From Petunia secreta (taxonomy: Eukaryota; Streptophyta; Magnoliopsida; Solanales; Solanaceae): DNA of 64,000 bases. The notes below the pieces were generated by a model. That model made no database searches, had not been told where the DNA came from, and saw only the letters and a program-made list of their open reading frames with translations. The stretch spans positions 8,806,501 to 8,870,500 of the forward strand of contig JARKIP010000028.1 of the NCBI GenBank assembly GCA_029990175.1, in the 5' to 3' direction. A program made the position numbers and the translations under genes. This document shows, one piece after another, positions 12,101-23,937 of the stretch. The stretch's first letter is position 1. Each line of letters starts with the position of its first letter.

Positions 12101-15100
12101 CTTGCATGGAGCGGGTTGGGCAGGGTGTACTTGAAGTCTTTAATACTATTTGCTTGTAGTGGTGGCTTCTTGGTTTTGCCATCGTACATGTCTTTCTTGC
12201 TTGGAAAGTATTGGCTAGCATCAGATGTAAAAACTTTTCAGGAGAAAAACTAAGTGTGGCAGAATGCCAAGAACTTTCTATTACAGTTGTCTGCATGGTT
12301 ATCTATGAAAATTATAAACGTACTATAAGCATATTTACCTTGTACTAGTGTTGCTTTCATGTCATAGTAACTCGCTGCATCAGTAATCTTTGCCCTAGAA
12401 TTTGGTTAGTTTCGTATTTGTTATGCAGGTTGACAATTGAAGAGCACACATACAAAAACTACATTAGCCAATACTTGATTGGCTTGCAACATGCATGTTG
12501 CTTCCGTATGGTCTTGCATGTTTCTTCTGCTTATTTTTCTTTAGTCATCTGGATTATTTTCATTTATTAGTTACCTAGTTCAACACTATTCTCTTGTTTT
12601 TTTTTTTCCAGTGCATGCAGCAGAAAATGGAAGCAGAGAAGAAATTGTCAAGTTTCACATTTCAAGAAGGTCATTCTAGTGACAGCAACATTTTGGTGAA
12701 GCATTTACAAGAGGAACTTAGGAGCTATGTAAGTTATTTCCTCTTTCTTAATGGCAGAATTTGTATTCTAACTCCTTTTTATTGGTTCTTTGAGTTGCAA
12801 GTTCCCATGAGAGCTAATACTAGCGCTTACAGTAATGAGAAACTCGTGTTCATTGGGTCATGACTTAGTTAACCAGTTTCAAGCTAGTTCTATATTCTTT
12901 GGGAAATGGCCTTTTATTAAGAGAATAAATCCTCAAAAGCTGTCCAAAATTTGCTAGTTTCTGGAGCTTAAAAAAAGGGCCAACCTTTTCATTTTAGCTA
13001 GGAGAAGGGTGGAGGGGCGGACCCATTAGCCACTGAGTTTCAAACCTTGCCTCATTGGCCCTCGGGGAGGTAAGGTATTCATCGTATATCTTGGGAATTA
13101 TTTTGCTCTCCTAAATTTTAGATTATGCTGGAGTAGGTCCTAAGTGGCATGAATATCGCATTGTTCATCAGAACATTTCTTTTCAGTGCCTCTTTTTTGC
13201 TATAAAGAATTTTAACTTTGGGTTAGCAAATGTTTGGCTGATATATCCTGGTTTCTTCACCAGGAGGCTGAAGTGCGGGAAGCAAGAAAGCTTAAGTCAT
13301 CTCATGAAAACATTGAGTTGTTGAAGGAAAAAGTACTCGAGGAGAAGGGCCGGAGAGAGCGGGCAGAGTCGGAACTGCTAAAATTACCAGAGCTTCAAGT
13401 AGATATGAAGAAGTTAGAAGATGAATTAACTGCCTGGAAATCAATGCTAAAGGACATTCCTGGTGCATCATCTGCTGATGATGTGCCTCGCAAGTTTGCT
13501 GCTCTGCAGAGGTAAACCTGTTACATGATTCACTTTTTCCTTCATTTTGGTGCTTACTAAAATGTTTCTTCTTATGCAGTAAACATGTTTTTTTTTTGAT
13601 GATCTCTATTTCTATCTTCATGCTCTTCGTTGATTCAGGTCCATTAGGAGCTTCTTTTGTAAATTATTGATCAACTTTAATGTGGGAAGCTTGCGCCTGA
13701 CTACCCTTCTTAACTGTCTAATTTTAAGCCACTGAGCAAATAGTTTTGTTCTTTTTCTTTGCGTAATCATAGTCGTATTTGCTTGAGTACTCTAATCTGA
13801 ACTTATTCTCTAAACTGACAGTTTTAGCTACCAATTGAACATAAGATTCATTGTTTAGGGACATTCCGTTATGTAGATTTAGGAAGGATACCTGCATATT
13901 TAGTGCATGTTACGGTTATTCGATGATGCACATATTTTACACCTCAAAAAGGAAGTTGCTTTAGTTAGGGTGACTCAAACTTTTTATTTCCTACTTCCTA
14001 TACTTTATCTTTTGTTTTTTGTTACAATAGTACTAAGAGATAAAACTGCTATATGTGAAACTTGACTGATTTCAAAATGAAAATAGGAGCCAGGATGAAA
14101 TTAGATTCTATCCCCTTTCTCTCAAATGTGTTGGTCCAGAAATTGCATGATTTTCTAGCCTGCTTTTGTCTCAACTAATTGGTATTCAAGACTTTTTGTT
14201 CCCTTTTCTCTGAAACAGAGAAGTACTTGATAGCATGATGAAGGTGGGTGAGGTCCAGGCTCGACTTAAACAAATGGAGGTTGCTCTGGATGCTGCTGAG
14301 CTCGAGAAAAGGAGAGTGGAGAGTGAGGCTGCAGTTGTAAAGGAGAAGGCAGAATCTTCAAAATCAGAAATCAAGAGGGTAGAGTTGAAGGTTAGAACAT
14401 TTCTCATTTGGTGCTTGAGAAATCATTTACTGTAAAGTTGTTTTCCCCTCTTCCCTGGGACCTTTGTTTTCTTCTTGATTCCTACCTTAGCATATGCCAT
14501 ATGAAATCGATTTGGTGTCTCGGTCATTACGTTTATTTAAACGAATTCCCCCTCATTCGGATTTGTGTTGATATTGCTTTTCCAAATAGTCAAGTCATGT
14601 GGTAAAAATTAAGATATTCCTTCTTTTGATAATCCTATGCCTGCAGTTCAGAGTTTATCTTTTGCTAGCTTTTTGTGTGCTTTTTAACTTGTTTTGTATT
14701 TGGTCAAATTCTGTCGTAGCTTGCTTCTGTTATGGAAGAAAGGGACAGTTTAAAAACTGTCATTGAGGACTTGAGGAAGCAAAAGAGTATTGGAAGTGGC
14801 AGCGAAGTGGTCGGTGGGGCTATTCTTCAGGTTATGGTCCTCGCCCTTTTCTTCTTTTGACAAAATACCCTAATTGATTCTCTCTTTACCTAATTGTGGT
14901 AGTTATTTCGTGTCTACAGGAACTTGAAGCATCTGTTTCAAAGAAAGAAAACTGTATAAAGGAACTGGAGAGCAGTTTATCTGAACAGAAAGAAGTTAAT
15001 ATTCGTCAACTCAATGAAATAAAGTTGCTCAATGAGAGACTAAATAATGAAGCTAGAAGAATAAAATCGTTGGAGAGGGAGAGTGACCGGTTACGCTCTG

Positions 15101-18100
15101 AGATAGCTCTCTTGGAGTCCAAGGTTGATTCTGGCTTACTTACTTAGTACTGTTGTCTTCTTGTTTTTTCTTAAAATAGATGTATCAGATAAATGATACA
15201 GTCCTGGCAGGAAATGCTTATGGATCGCTGTTTGTCCATGAAGCGTATGAATTCCATGTTCGAGATATCTGTAAAAGCACCTTTTGAGATGCTGCTTGTT
15301 TGGTGTTATGCAGCTTATGCCTTCTTAATATACTTGGGAAGCTATAATAGGAAATTTATTTGCTATATAATCTCAGAAATTTCAAACATATTGTCTTTTC
15401 CTTTTGTTATATATCTATCTTATTATACGCTAGATCCCATTCATGATGCTGATTTGTACACTAGATTGGTATGCTATTCTTCAACAACAGTTTTCCTTTG
15501 TTTCCTTTCATAATCTTTGTAGGTCTACTTGACTGCTAAATGAATCTTTTGTCTGGTAGAATAATGTTATATATGTTGAAGTTGCTTTGAGTACCATGCT
15601 AATTTTGTCTCTATTTGCATTCATTGTTATTACCCAATTCTATTTTAACATCAATGAGGAATCAATCTGCTGCAGAAATTACTTTTTTTCTATTCTTTAT
15701 GCTGTTATACGATACACACATCTGAAGCTTTTGCTACAAACGAAACGTTATTGGTGCTTTAGATCATTGTTCCAATGAGAGGTATAATTACAATATAAGC
15801 ACACAAGGACGTTGTCTAGTGGTTAACGAAGTGGGTGAAAACTGGAAACCCTGTGAGATCAGGGTTCAAATCCCAAGAGACAAAAGTTACTTGGTGATTT
15901 TCCCATCTGCTAAGCCTTGTTGACAGAGTTACCAATCCCTGTGTGGGTGGGACTTGGGAGGTAGCAAGTACCCAGTGCAATAATCGAGATAGACACTAGC
16001 TGGTCCGAACACCACCATTCTACTTTATTTTAAAATTATAAGCCCTTAACCCATATTTAATATCGCTAGGTAACTTTTGATCCCCTTGCAGTTAGGACAT
16101 GGGGACTATTCTTCTGCCAATACGAAAGTCTTGCGAATGGTCAACACCCTGGGAGTTGAAAGTGAGGCAAAACAAACAATAGAGGCTCTTCAGACCGAGT
16201 TGCAAAAGACAAAGGAGAAGTTACTGGCCGTTCAAGAGTTAAAAGAGCAGTCAGGTGCACATAAATTCAATTTTAAGTAGATGCATCCCTGTACTTTGTA
16301 GTCACTCAATGCTCTTTGCTATTACTAATCAGACTGCAATTAAGTGATCTTACAGCTATTGTAGTTTTGTGCTCCTTGGCTCTCATTTTGGTTGGGGGCT
16401 TTGGTCCGTTGTTTGCCATTATCATAAAAACTGATATTTCTTCTTGATTAAGAAACTTTCTGATTAACTTGGAGTAAGTTTTTCTTCTAAGATTCATCTT
16501 TTATTTTTATCAGACTCGGAAGTGATATATCAAATCACATCTAACTTGAAAATTTCATCGTTTAGGCTGGTTTAAGCTGGACGACTCATAAAACTATTAG
16601 TTCAATGATGTTTTTTATTTTTCTAATTAGAACTTAAATAAAGTTAGGATGTATATAATTTAAAAGAAAATTTAGAATCTATTATATATTTTGGAAACAC
16701 CAGTTTTGGAAGTGAGTATTGGGCCTCCAAGGCTGAATAATATTTACAAGATGAATGTTGTAAAATTGCAAATGTTATATGCAATTCGATAAGCTTAGAC
16801 ATCATCACTTGCGAAAGAAGATATTAGTAGCACACTCAAAGAATAAAAATTAAAGGATGTCGTTTGAGACGGTTTGACCATCTCTTCAAATGTGTTGATT
16901 AGTAGGTCCACACACTAGTGATTGTAGGTGTTAAAAGTGGATGAAGTAGACTTAAACTAACATGGAAATATGTTGTCCTAAAAGGCATATTTCGAAATCC
17001 ATGCAGACTTAACCTAGAGTAGAACAAGATGGAGGCAAATGAATTAATTAGGCGGTACCAGCTAGTTGGGTTTATACACTTACATTAGACATGAATTTTG
17101 TCAGAAGTCTCTTTGTTTGTTTAGAGAATTTGTATACCCGGAGAATATTTAGAGATCCTCTAGTTTTAGAGAATCCTAATTGTCTTAGAAGATAAATGGT
17201 TGAGTCCTTTACAAAAAAGAAAATGAGAAATTACTGAATATTATAATGAAATAGGTCCAAATTGAGTGGAGAGATATTGAGGACATATATAGCGGACCAA
17301 GTAGTTTGGGATGGAGTTGTAGCTGTAGAGGACAATTCCAGAAAAGAGATAAGTCAAGGAGTATACGAGACTATTGTTGCTGTCTTTGATTACAACAACT
17401 ACAACAACATACCCAGTATAATCCCACAAGTGGGGTCTGGGGAGGGTGGGGTGTATGCAGTCGTTACCCCTACCATGACTGCGGTAGAGAGGGTGTTTCC
17501 GAAAGACCCTCGGCTGTGATTGACATCCAATAATCTATCAGTTGGAAAATTTTGAGTACGTATGAAATACAAAAAGATACATATTACACTTATTAAAGAA
17601 CAGGAAAAAGAAGAAAATATAACCATAGTGTGCTTTTTCTGCTTTGGAAAAATATAACCATAGCTTGGTTTTCCATTTCAAAAAAAAAGACAAAATTTTG
17701 CAGTTTCATATATTAATAACAAATTATTTACTTTTTTCTCCTGATTTTATTTAATTTGCTAGAATTGTTATCTGGCACTTCCAAATTCTGTTTCCAAATA
17801 GTAAGGTGTTTCGTCTTTACAGTACATTGATGGGAAGAAAGATAATGGAGAAAACAACATATAAGGCTATTTCTTTAGGAAGTTGGTAACAGTCTATTTT
17901 TAGGTTGTTCCAATGTAGGCTTTGGCGTTTATGTCTAACGGAGTTTACATGATAGCTTATGTTTAGCACTATTCTGGAAAATTGCCTGGCCATACTTTTT
18001 ATATCCAGAGTACTCTGGAAATTTTTTGTTCTGATAATATTTGTAGGTTCGAGAAAGTGGAATGGTTGCGGAGAATTCATATAGCAGGTCCAATTTCGTT

Positions 18101-19895
18101 TAGTGTTGGCGGTTTTTTCGAGCATAATATCCTGCTTGTTACTATTCTGGATTAGTAAAAATGAGCTATGTGTCACCCAGAATATCTTTCTAGAAGTTAA
18201 ATGCTGTGTAGAATTCATTGGTTAACTGCTCTGTTCATTGGAGCTGTTAAGCAGTTGAGTAATAATGTGAATTGTATTTTTTCTCTTTTATTCCTCCCTA
18301 ATCTTCTGCTCTCTCTGCTGCCTTCGCTATGAGATTTTATAAGTCCCTTTACTTAGTTTCTACTTGCACTGCTTAATGTATTGGAAATGTCAATTGGAAT
18401 ATATCAATTTTCAGAGAGACCTTTCTGTCATATTTTATTGTTTCTAACTTATTGCCGCTCGAAGAATGCAGCCGATGCTGGTACATTGGTGGTTGATTCT
18501 TATGTTTCTGGAAAGATTAAGCAGTTGAAAGAGCAAATTGCAACTTTAGAAAAGCGTGAGGAGAGGTAAAGATATCAGGATTTCTTCGCATTTGTGTTGT
18601 CATTGATTTGTTATTCACTTATTCGTGTTGAAATATATGTTTACTCATTCTTCAGGTACAAGACAGTTTTTGCAGATAGGATCTCTGTTTTCAGAAGGGC
18701 ATGCTGTGAACTTTTTGGATACAAGGTATTACATGCTTCCTGGGATGTGACTGTATTTCGAACTAATATTTGCCACTAGAAAATATTGTCCAGAGTCTAG
18801 TTGGCATCTCCACCAATGTGTTTTAACTCTCCAGTTTGAACATAAGTCTGGGGGCTGTGAGTAGAAGTGGGGTGGGTGTATCTTGTTGACATCTTCAATG
18901 GCATCTTCCATTTAAGTGCACGGTGAATCTGCCAGATAACTTTTTTCTACTATTATAATGGTTGAAAAGGCAATTTGTCTCATGAAAAGCACTTTTGTGG
19001 CTGCAGTTCTTTCTTGTGTATCAGAAAGAGTTGTATTCGAGTTAAATGTCGCCTGGCATTACTGAGTTAATGTCTATAGTATCTACTGCAGAAGCTTCTA
19101 ACTAAAAGCCAGCACCATTTTACTCTTTTAGCACTCTTTTACTCAACTCGCGCCACTAACAATAATTGGTATTACGTTTGTCAGATTGTGATGGATGATC
19201 ACCAGCGTCCAGATGGAATTCCGGTTACTCGGTTTACGCTTCAATCAATCTATGCTCAAAGTGATGATGAGAAGCTTGAATTTGAATATGAATCGGGGAA
19301 CACAAACATTATGGTAAGATATCATGTTTTCACTTGTGGGCTTGGTGATGTTACCTCAATTTCACATTCAGGTTTCATTTTTGCAATGTCTTTGTGTGGC
19401 AGCTTTTAGCGCAGTACTAAAACTAACCACAAATATTGTATAAGACATCGGAGTTCTATGAGTTCTTATTTTTGAAGAAGCACAATCGTTAAACTTTTGC
19501 TTCATTTTGATCCTTTCAGGCGAACAAGTACACCACTCAGCGAGAGATATCCCAACAGGTGTTTAACATGATTTCTTAAAAACCTTTTATGCAAGTTCAT
19601 CATAGTATTATTGCCAGTCTTCCAGCTTTACTATAACTTGGATAGATGGGTCTTTCTTGTTTCTCCATTGTTAATCATCCTCCATATCCTCTCTCTCTCT
19701 CTCTCTCTGTCTCACTTTTTTTTTTTTTTTAAAAAGAACTACATGACGATGGGTCACACAGAGGTATTCAACCTACTAAAGTGGCAGGGGTATTGTGTTT
19801 TGCAGGTTGAAATTTTCATCCGAAAGCTGAATTCGATACCTGCTTTCACAGCCAATTTAACTGTAGAATCTTTCAACAAGCGAACATTGTCTTGA
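9108..19895 (+). CDS. MAD1: MAD1, spindle assembly checkpoint coiled-coil protein
   Basis: Exons: 9108-9296, 9902-10001, 10985-11145, 11389-11586, 11675-11767, 12612-12728, 13264-13511, 14219-14390, 14720-14830, 14920-15123, 16092-16254, 18472-18565, 18656-18725, 19185-19313, 19520-19558, 19806-19895. They join in frame to 725 residues, near the size of Arabidopsis MAD1. The N-terminus MMLRTPPLKRR fits plant MAD1. Residues about 64-610 are heptad-rich coiled coil. KVLRM at 543-547 matches the Mad2-interaction motif. R617-Y618-K619 sits at the Bub1-binding RLK position, with R617 split by the exon 12/13 junction. Then comes the RWD-like C-terminal domain (VFRRACCELFGYK ... IRKLNSIPAFTANLT). 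Family role: it recruits Mad2 to unattached kinetochores and nuclear pores. All introns are GT-AG; the exon 5 donor (GTCACT) is weak. Introns 1, 2, 10 and 11 carry transposon debris. Confidence 0.95.
9404..9565. mobile_element. Degenerate MITE-like repeat in MAD1 intron 1
   Basis: It starts CAGAGGCGGAGTAAGG with TTTTGAAACTTGGG just after, and ends near CTAGCTCTGTTTGTGCTTG, an imperfect inverse of the start. The GGCGGAG...TTTGAAACTT head is a frequent dispersed repeat in Solanaceae introns and flanks. The interior is AT-rich and non-coding. Confidence 0.35.
10043..10225 (-). mobile_element. tRNA-derived SINE-like element in MAD1 intron 2
   Basis: On the - strand, TGGTCTAGTAGTAAGAGAGC (10193-10212) resembles a polymerase III box A. 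GCGTTTGAACTCTG (about 10147-10160) resembles box B (GGTTCGAAYC). Their spacing is that of a tRNA. The body continues to a C-rich run near 10100. No target duplication was confirmed. Confidence 0.5.
15801..16033 (+). mobile_element. tRNA-Lys-like SINE (TS-type) in MAD1 intron 10
   Basis: Box A-like TAGTGGTTAACGAAGTGGG begins near 15817 and box B GGTTCAAATCC is at 15863-15873. A non-tRNA body follows (GTGTGGGTGGGACTTGGGAGGTAGCAAGTACCC in outline), ending near CCACCATTC with a T/A-rich tail. The layout and box sequences fit the Solanaceae TS SINE. It lies in sense orientation about 60 bp before the exon 11 acceptor, without disturbing the coding sequence. Confidence 0.7.
16850..17095 (+). pseudogene. 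Remnant of a LINE reverse-transcriptase C-terminus in MAD1 intron 11
   Basis: Broken + strand frames give LRRFDHLFKC, then KLTWKYVVLKGI, then an NKMEAN stretch. These resemble the LRWFGHV...RPK.TW.EVV.KD...N.W tail seen in RTE-like plant LINE proteins. Several stops interrupt it and no upstream RT remains. It is a short relic, and the assignment rests on spaced motifs only. Confidence 0.4.
17391..17518 (+). repeat. Short dispersed repeat with ACAACAACA head (copy 2), MAD1 intron 11
   Basis: It starts ACAACAACTACAACAACATA and ends GACCCTCGGCTG. It shares ATCCCACAAGTGGGG, TGGGGAGGGTG and TTTCCGAAAGACCCTCGGCT with the copy at 8180-8297. It sits in sense orientation inside the longest MAD1 intron (2.2 kb). 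Confidence 0.6.
19689..19709 (+). repeat. (CT)n microsatellite, MAD1 intron 15
   Basis: About ten CT units followed by TGTCTCAC and a T run. It lies in the last intron, about 100 bp upstream of the final exon. Confidence 0.8.
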
Positions 19896-20770
19896 AGTAA
19901 CAACATAGTTGCGGTTTCTTCATCCCCTTTCTCCTGCTGGCCAATGTGATTTTAGACTGGATTTTGATTTAGTGTCGATTGAACAGTGATGGTACAAATA
20001 CGATTGAGGGAGGTGAGTGAGATAGTATTCGTTGTAACATGTGTTGTATATTATTTTTAATTCGTGGAAAGCAATAGAATTACAGAAAGTTGGTATCTTA
20101 ATTAATGGATCTCAAGCGATCAATCAATCATCGGCAATGAATCCACCAAAATATGAAAATCTAATTTTTGGTTACATAATTTTCTAATTTTTGGTTACAT
20201 AATTTTCATGTTTCTCCGCATGCAGTTCTCATTCTCGGTTACTTTTTGTCCCTTTATTTTCTTCAAATTCGAAGATCATACTACTATAAAAGCATGTCCT
20301 CAAAAGAATCAAAAGTCAAATTACTTAAATGCCCTTTACAAAAACCTAAATACCCTAATTAAGAAAAGAAAAATAACTATTGCCTATATAGTTTCACGCT
20401 GGCTTATTCGAATAGTTGCATGCCTTTAGTTTAAGTGCCTCATACCCTAATAAATATAATATTTAATTATGGATTTATTGAAGTGTCCTTCCTCGAAAGG
20501 TTGTAACCCCTTGTATAAAGTAACTAATCAACCTTTTCATACAACCAAATTTAAATCAAGATGAACCTGTCTTTTAAGAGAATATAATGACAAAGCTATT
20601 ACAACGTCAAAACAAAGTTCAATTCACAAGCTAAGCTACCATACTGCAAAACAAAGAGCCACAGTGAAAGTATTTACACAAGAGGTTTGTTTCTGGTCCT
20701 GATTTACTCAAGTGTTAGTTCTCATAGTAATTTCATCTTTCAATTTGTATAGAAAAATATCAGTTATTTA
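19896..20770. other. MAD1 3' flank, AT-rich
   Basis: The first 200 bases after the MAD1 stop are the probable 3' UTR. Beyond that, apart from a 23-bp perfect tandem duplication at 20161-20206 (CTAATTTTTGGTTACATAAT followed by TTT, twice), no feature is recognised. Confidence 0.5.
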
Positions 20771-21354
20771 TCTCTACTATTATATCTCAATATCATTTCT
20801 TCACGACCCACCTTACTCTTTTTTTCTTGGTTTAAGTCTAACCTTCTGAGAGTGAAGAATATGTGTGCTACGAAATATTACTTTCATTTAACAAGCTTCT
20901 AGATATGTATGTAGTGGTAAAAAGGAGGCAAGAATTTCTAAAAATCAAAGCAAATATTGTAGGACGTGGAATATGTATAACCATGACCAGGGTTTCTCAT
21001 ATTCATGTTTAAACTATATATTTTAATGAAATATCTATAGACCAGTAAGACATGGTGATACCAACGTAGTTAATTGTGCAGAACTACAAATATAGGCTGA
21101 ACTAGAAAACAATGCTAATAAAGAAGAATCTCTTTCTCTCCATATTTTAACTTTTATTGTTCCTATTTTAGTAGGTTTAGTCGATATCCAACCGTTTTAA
21201 CTTCAGAAATTAAGTCACTTCTTTGCTTTATTCTTTCATTTAGTATTTAGCCAAAGCTTTGTTTAATTTTTATAATATTAATATAATATATTTTTTACAA
21301 CACCATATTTTATGCAATCGGCATACACGTGCAACGCACGTGCCAAGAAACTAG
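20771..21354 (+). mobile_element. Non-autonomous Helitron, 584 bp
   Basis: The 5' end is TCTCTACTATTATA, preceded by A at 20770. The 3' end is CTAG (21351-21354), followed by T at 21355, so the element sits in an AT dinucleotide with no target duplication. A perfect 7-bp hairpin, CACGTGC (21326-21332), loop AAC, GCACGTG (21336-21342), lies 8 bases before CTAG. This is the standard Helitron 3' terminus. The interior is AT-rich with no Rep or helicase coding, so it would depend on a helper. Confidence 0.75.
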
Positions 21355-21558
21355 TTAAGATAAATATGAATCATGTGAATATTCGATGAATGACTCAATG
21401 AATTAAGTACGAGAGGTAAGTGCATGTGAGAGATATTATCTATAAGAGATACTAAGTACAACCGTGTTAGATAAAACTCCTAAGATTGTCAATACTAAAA
21501 TGACTAAAATTATCTTAATTTATTTATCCCTTGAATTGTTTTTAAGCTCTAGTTGGAG

Positions 21559-21561
<3 letters not shown>

Positions 21562-21629
<68 letters not shown>
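21562..21629. repeat. (AT)n microsatellite
   Basis: About 34 uninterrupted AT units. Open frames through it on both strands are repeated Tyr-Ile and are not genes. Confidence 0.95.
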
Positions 21630-21630
<1 letters not shown>

Positions 21631-23189
21631 GGATTTCATATCCCTCTTGCATTTATTGTTATTATGTAAAAGATCCTTCTTTCTAGAAAAATGTTCAGCC
21701 ATTTTGCTATGAAATTTCATTTTCATGGGAAGAATATAGGTGGTACTACAAAACCTTAGTACTAGGAAGATACGAGAGTAGTTTTGACGACACGAAGAAG
21801 GAAAAGGATGAGAAAAAGGTCAATTTTGCTTCATGTCCTTTTATTTTTTTCGTGGGTGCCGACGTAGAATGTTCTTATCCAAGCTTTTTATTGGGTGTTG
21901 GGAGGAAGTATGTAGCCACCTTTATAGTACTAGGTAACAGTAGAATTAAATAGGATAGTCCGCATATTTTCGTTCAGAATAATGCACGTAAGTTTTGGTC
22001 AAGATCGTTCTCAATTGGTTTAATCGTCACGTCTTCTTCTCTTAAAATGGGTGTCCAGATCTTATGGATCTTGCTTTGTACTATGGTTTTACTTTTAAAA
22101 TTCCCATATAAGTGAAGATACTTTGCTTAGCTAAGTGTCCATAATGTTAGAAAGTGCAAAGGTGACTAAGGTTTGAATTGCATGCGACAATGCTTGGCTA
22201 AACGTGACATGTTTGGAGGTGTCCTAAACTTTTTCAGATGCAGGAGTGCCTTTCTTAACGTGTTAAAAAGACATAAATCTTTTTAACTTCTTTACTGCCA
22301 CATAGTTAACAAGCTAAATAATAAATCACCAAGGAATAATATGGTGTTATGGATATGATCTTTTCACTTTTATAACTAGATGTTATTGAGCTGTGGGAAT
22401 GAAGATATCGTTGTTAGAGCTAGAGTGCTTTAATTTCTCTTTTAGTGGACCTAATTATGCGACATGAATCCTATTTAGTCGGGCTAATAGAACTGTCCTA
22501 TGATAACATGTATATGTTAATTTACAGCCTTTGATATTGTTTTCATTCTCGCTCATGAAGGAGTATGATGATCATCTAATAAAGGACTAAATCGTTCTGG
22601 GATCTTATGGGCATGCCACTGAAAATATTCATTGTACTTAGAATTAGTGATGTTCCATCTACTACACAAGGTGAGTTGAAACCAAGGCATAAGTTTTGAC
22701 ATTTTGTTCCTTTCGAGTAATTAAGGTTAAAAAAGAAAAAGGAAATTATTGAAGTCAGCAAAATGATAAGTGATTTCTAAGGATTCTGGGGTTGTCCGTA
22801 ATTTCTTCCACTCTTATAATTTTCCTTCTTTATCCACCACATTTTGCCACTTCTCAGATTGCCATGGCTCTCGTGGTTGCAATTACAATCTTAAGTACTT
22901 CTGAAGGGCCATAGCACTTCAAGCCCTATATTCCATTTGTAGTAAAAGTTAGTAAGATAATTATCCCTTGTTTTACTTTATCTCCATATACACAACATGG
23001 TTTCCTTCCCTTTCTTCCTTCCAATTAATGCAAGATTGACTCAAAGATGAGGTTTAATTCTGAAAAATCACAATGTTAACTTTACCAACTTTATTCCCAC
23101 CTGTAGAATCTGTGATATACATATGTATAGAGGAGGGCGTGTGCATATTCTTTCTTTTGTCCCTTCTGAACAATAAAAAAATAATTACA
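21630..23189. other. Intergenic DNA
   Basis: No credible coding frame is seen. A short broken - strand stretch near 22870-22940 (CYGPSEVLK) vaguely recalls the end of a Ty3/gypsy integrase but is too short to assign. Confidence 0.5.
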
Positions 23190-23275
23190 AATACAAGAGC
23201 AACAATATACCCAGGTTATCCCATAGGTGGGTTTGGGGAAGATAAGATATATATACACCTTACACCTATCTTGAA
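23190..23275 (+). repeat. Decayed ACAACAACA-headed repeat (copy 3)
   Basis: CAAGAGCAACAATATACCCAG, GTTATCCCATAGGTGGG and TTTGGGGAAGATAAGATAT follow the order of the better copies at 8180 and 17391, with many substitutions. Confidence 0.4.
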
Positions 23276-23937
23276 TAAGATAAAAAAGCCATTTAAAAAA
23301 ATTTACAAATAGTTAATATATTTAAGAGAACCATATATTCACAAAATACCATCTCAGTTCATCGTATTTCATCACATTTAGGATGTGATATGAATCCATT
23401 GGATGAAGTGGATGTGAACAGTTTCAATAAGATTAAGTTTCTTCGATGAAAAAAAATGTATTTGCGAGTAATTTGTCCGCAGGTGACCATTGACTCGATC
23501 TAGGAGCTCGAAATTGTTTAAAATTGTTGGAGTTAATAATTTATATAATCATCCAAGTTTGCCAAATTATCCATTAATTAAAAGTACTTATATTTATTTT
23601 GTATCAATAAAGTCACTCAACTTATACCTTTTATCCCATAAAGTCATCATAATCCAAAAACTAAATGGATAATATCAACATGATACTTTTTGCAGGAAAA
23701 TTCACAAGCAACTAAATTACCTCCAAATTTTACTATATAATCCATATGAATATTCACATGTAATTCACACTTTTTTTGTAGTAATAATGAATAGGATAAC
23801 AAAAAATTTGAAAAGATTTTTTATTAGTTGAACGTTCGTCTATTGTAAAGAGCAAATTAGTAAGATCACAATTTTTATATTAATAATAAATATGTTATAA
23901 GTAATGTTATAAAGAGAATTAAAATAAGGGAGGTAAG

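Noticed and set aside
12961..13090. GGCGGACCCATTAGCCACTG...TTTCAAACC stretch in MAD1 intron 6, possibly another SINE
   Set aside because: A box B-like TTTGAAACT is present on the - strand but no box A at the right spacing and no ends could be defined.
21464..21726. Open frames on both strands through the AT repeat
   Set aside because: They are translations of (AT)n, giving alternating Tyr-Ile, with no family resemblance.
22870..22940. CYGPSEVLK phrase on the - strand, again integrase-like
   Set aside because: Too short and interrupted, with no supporting structure nearby.
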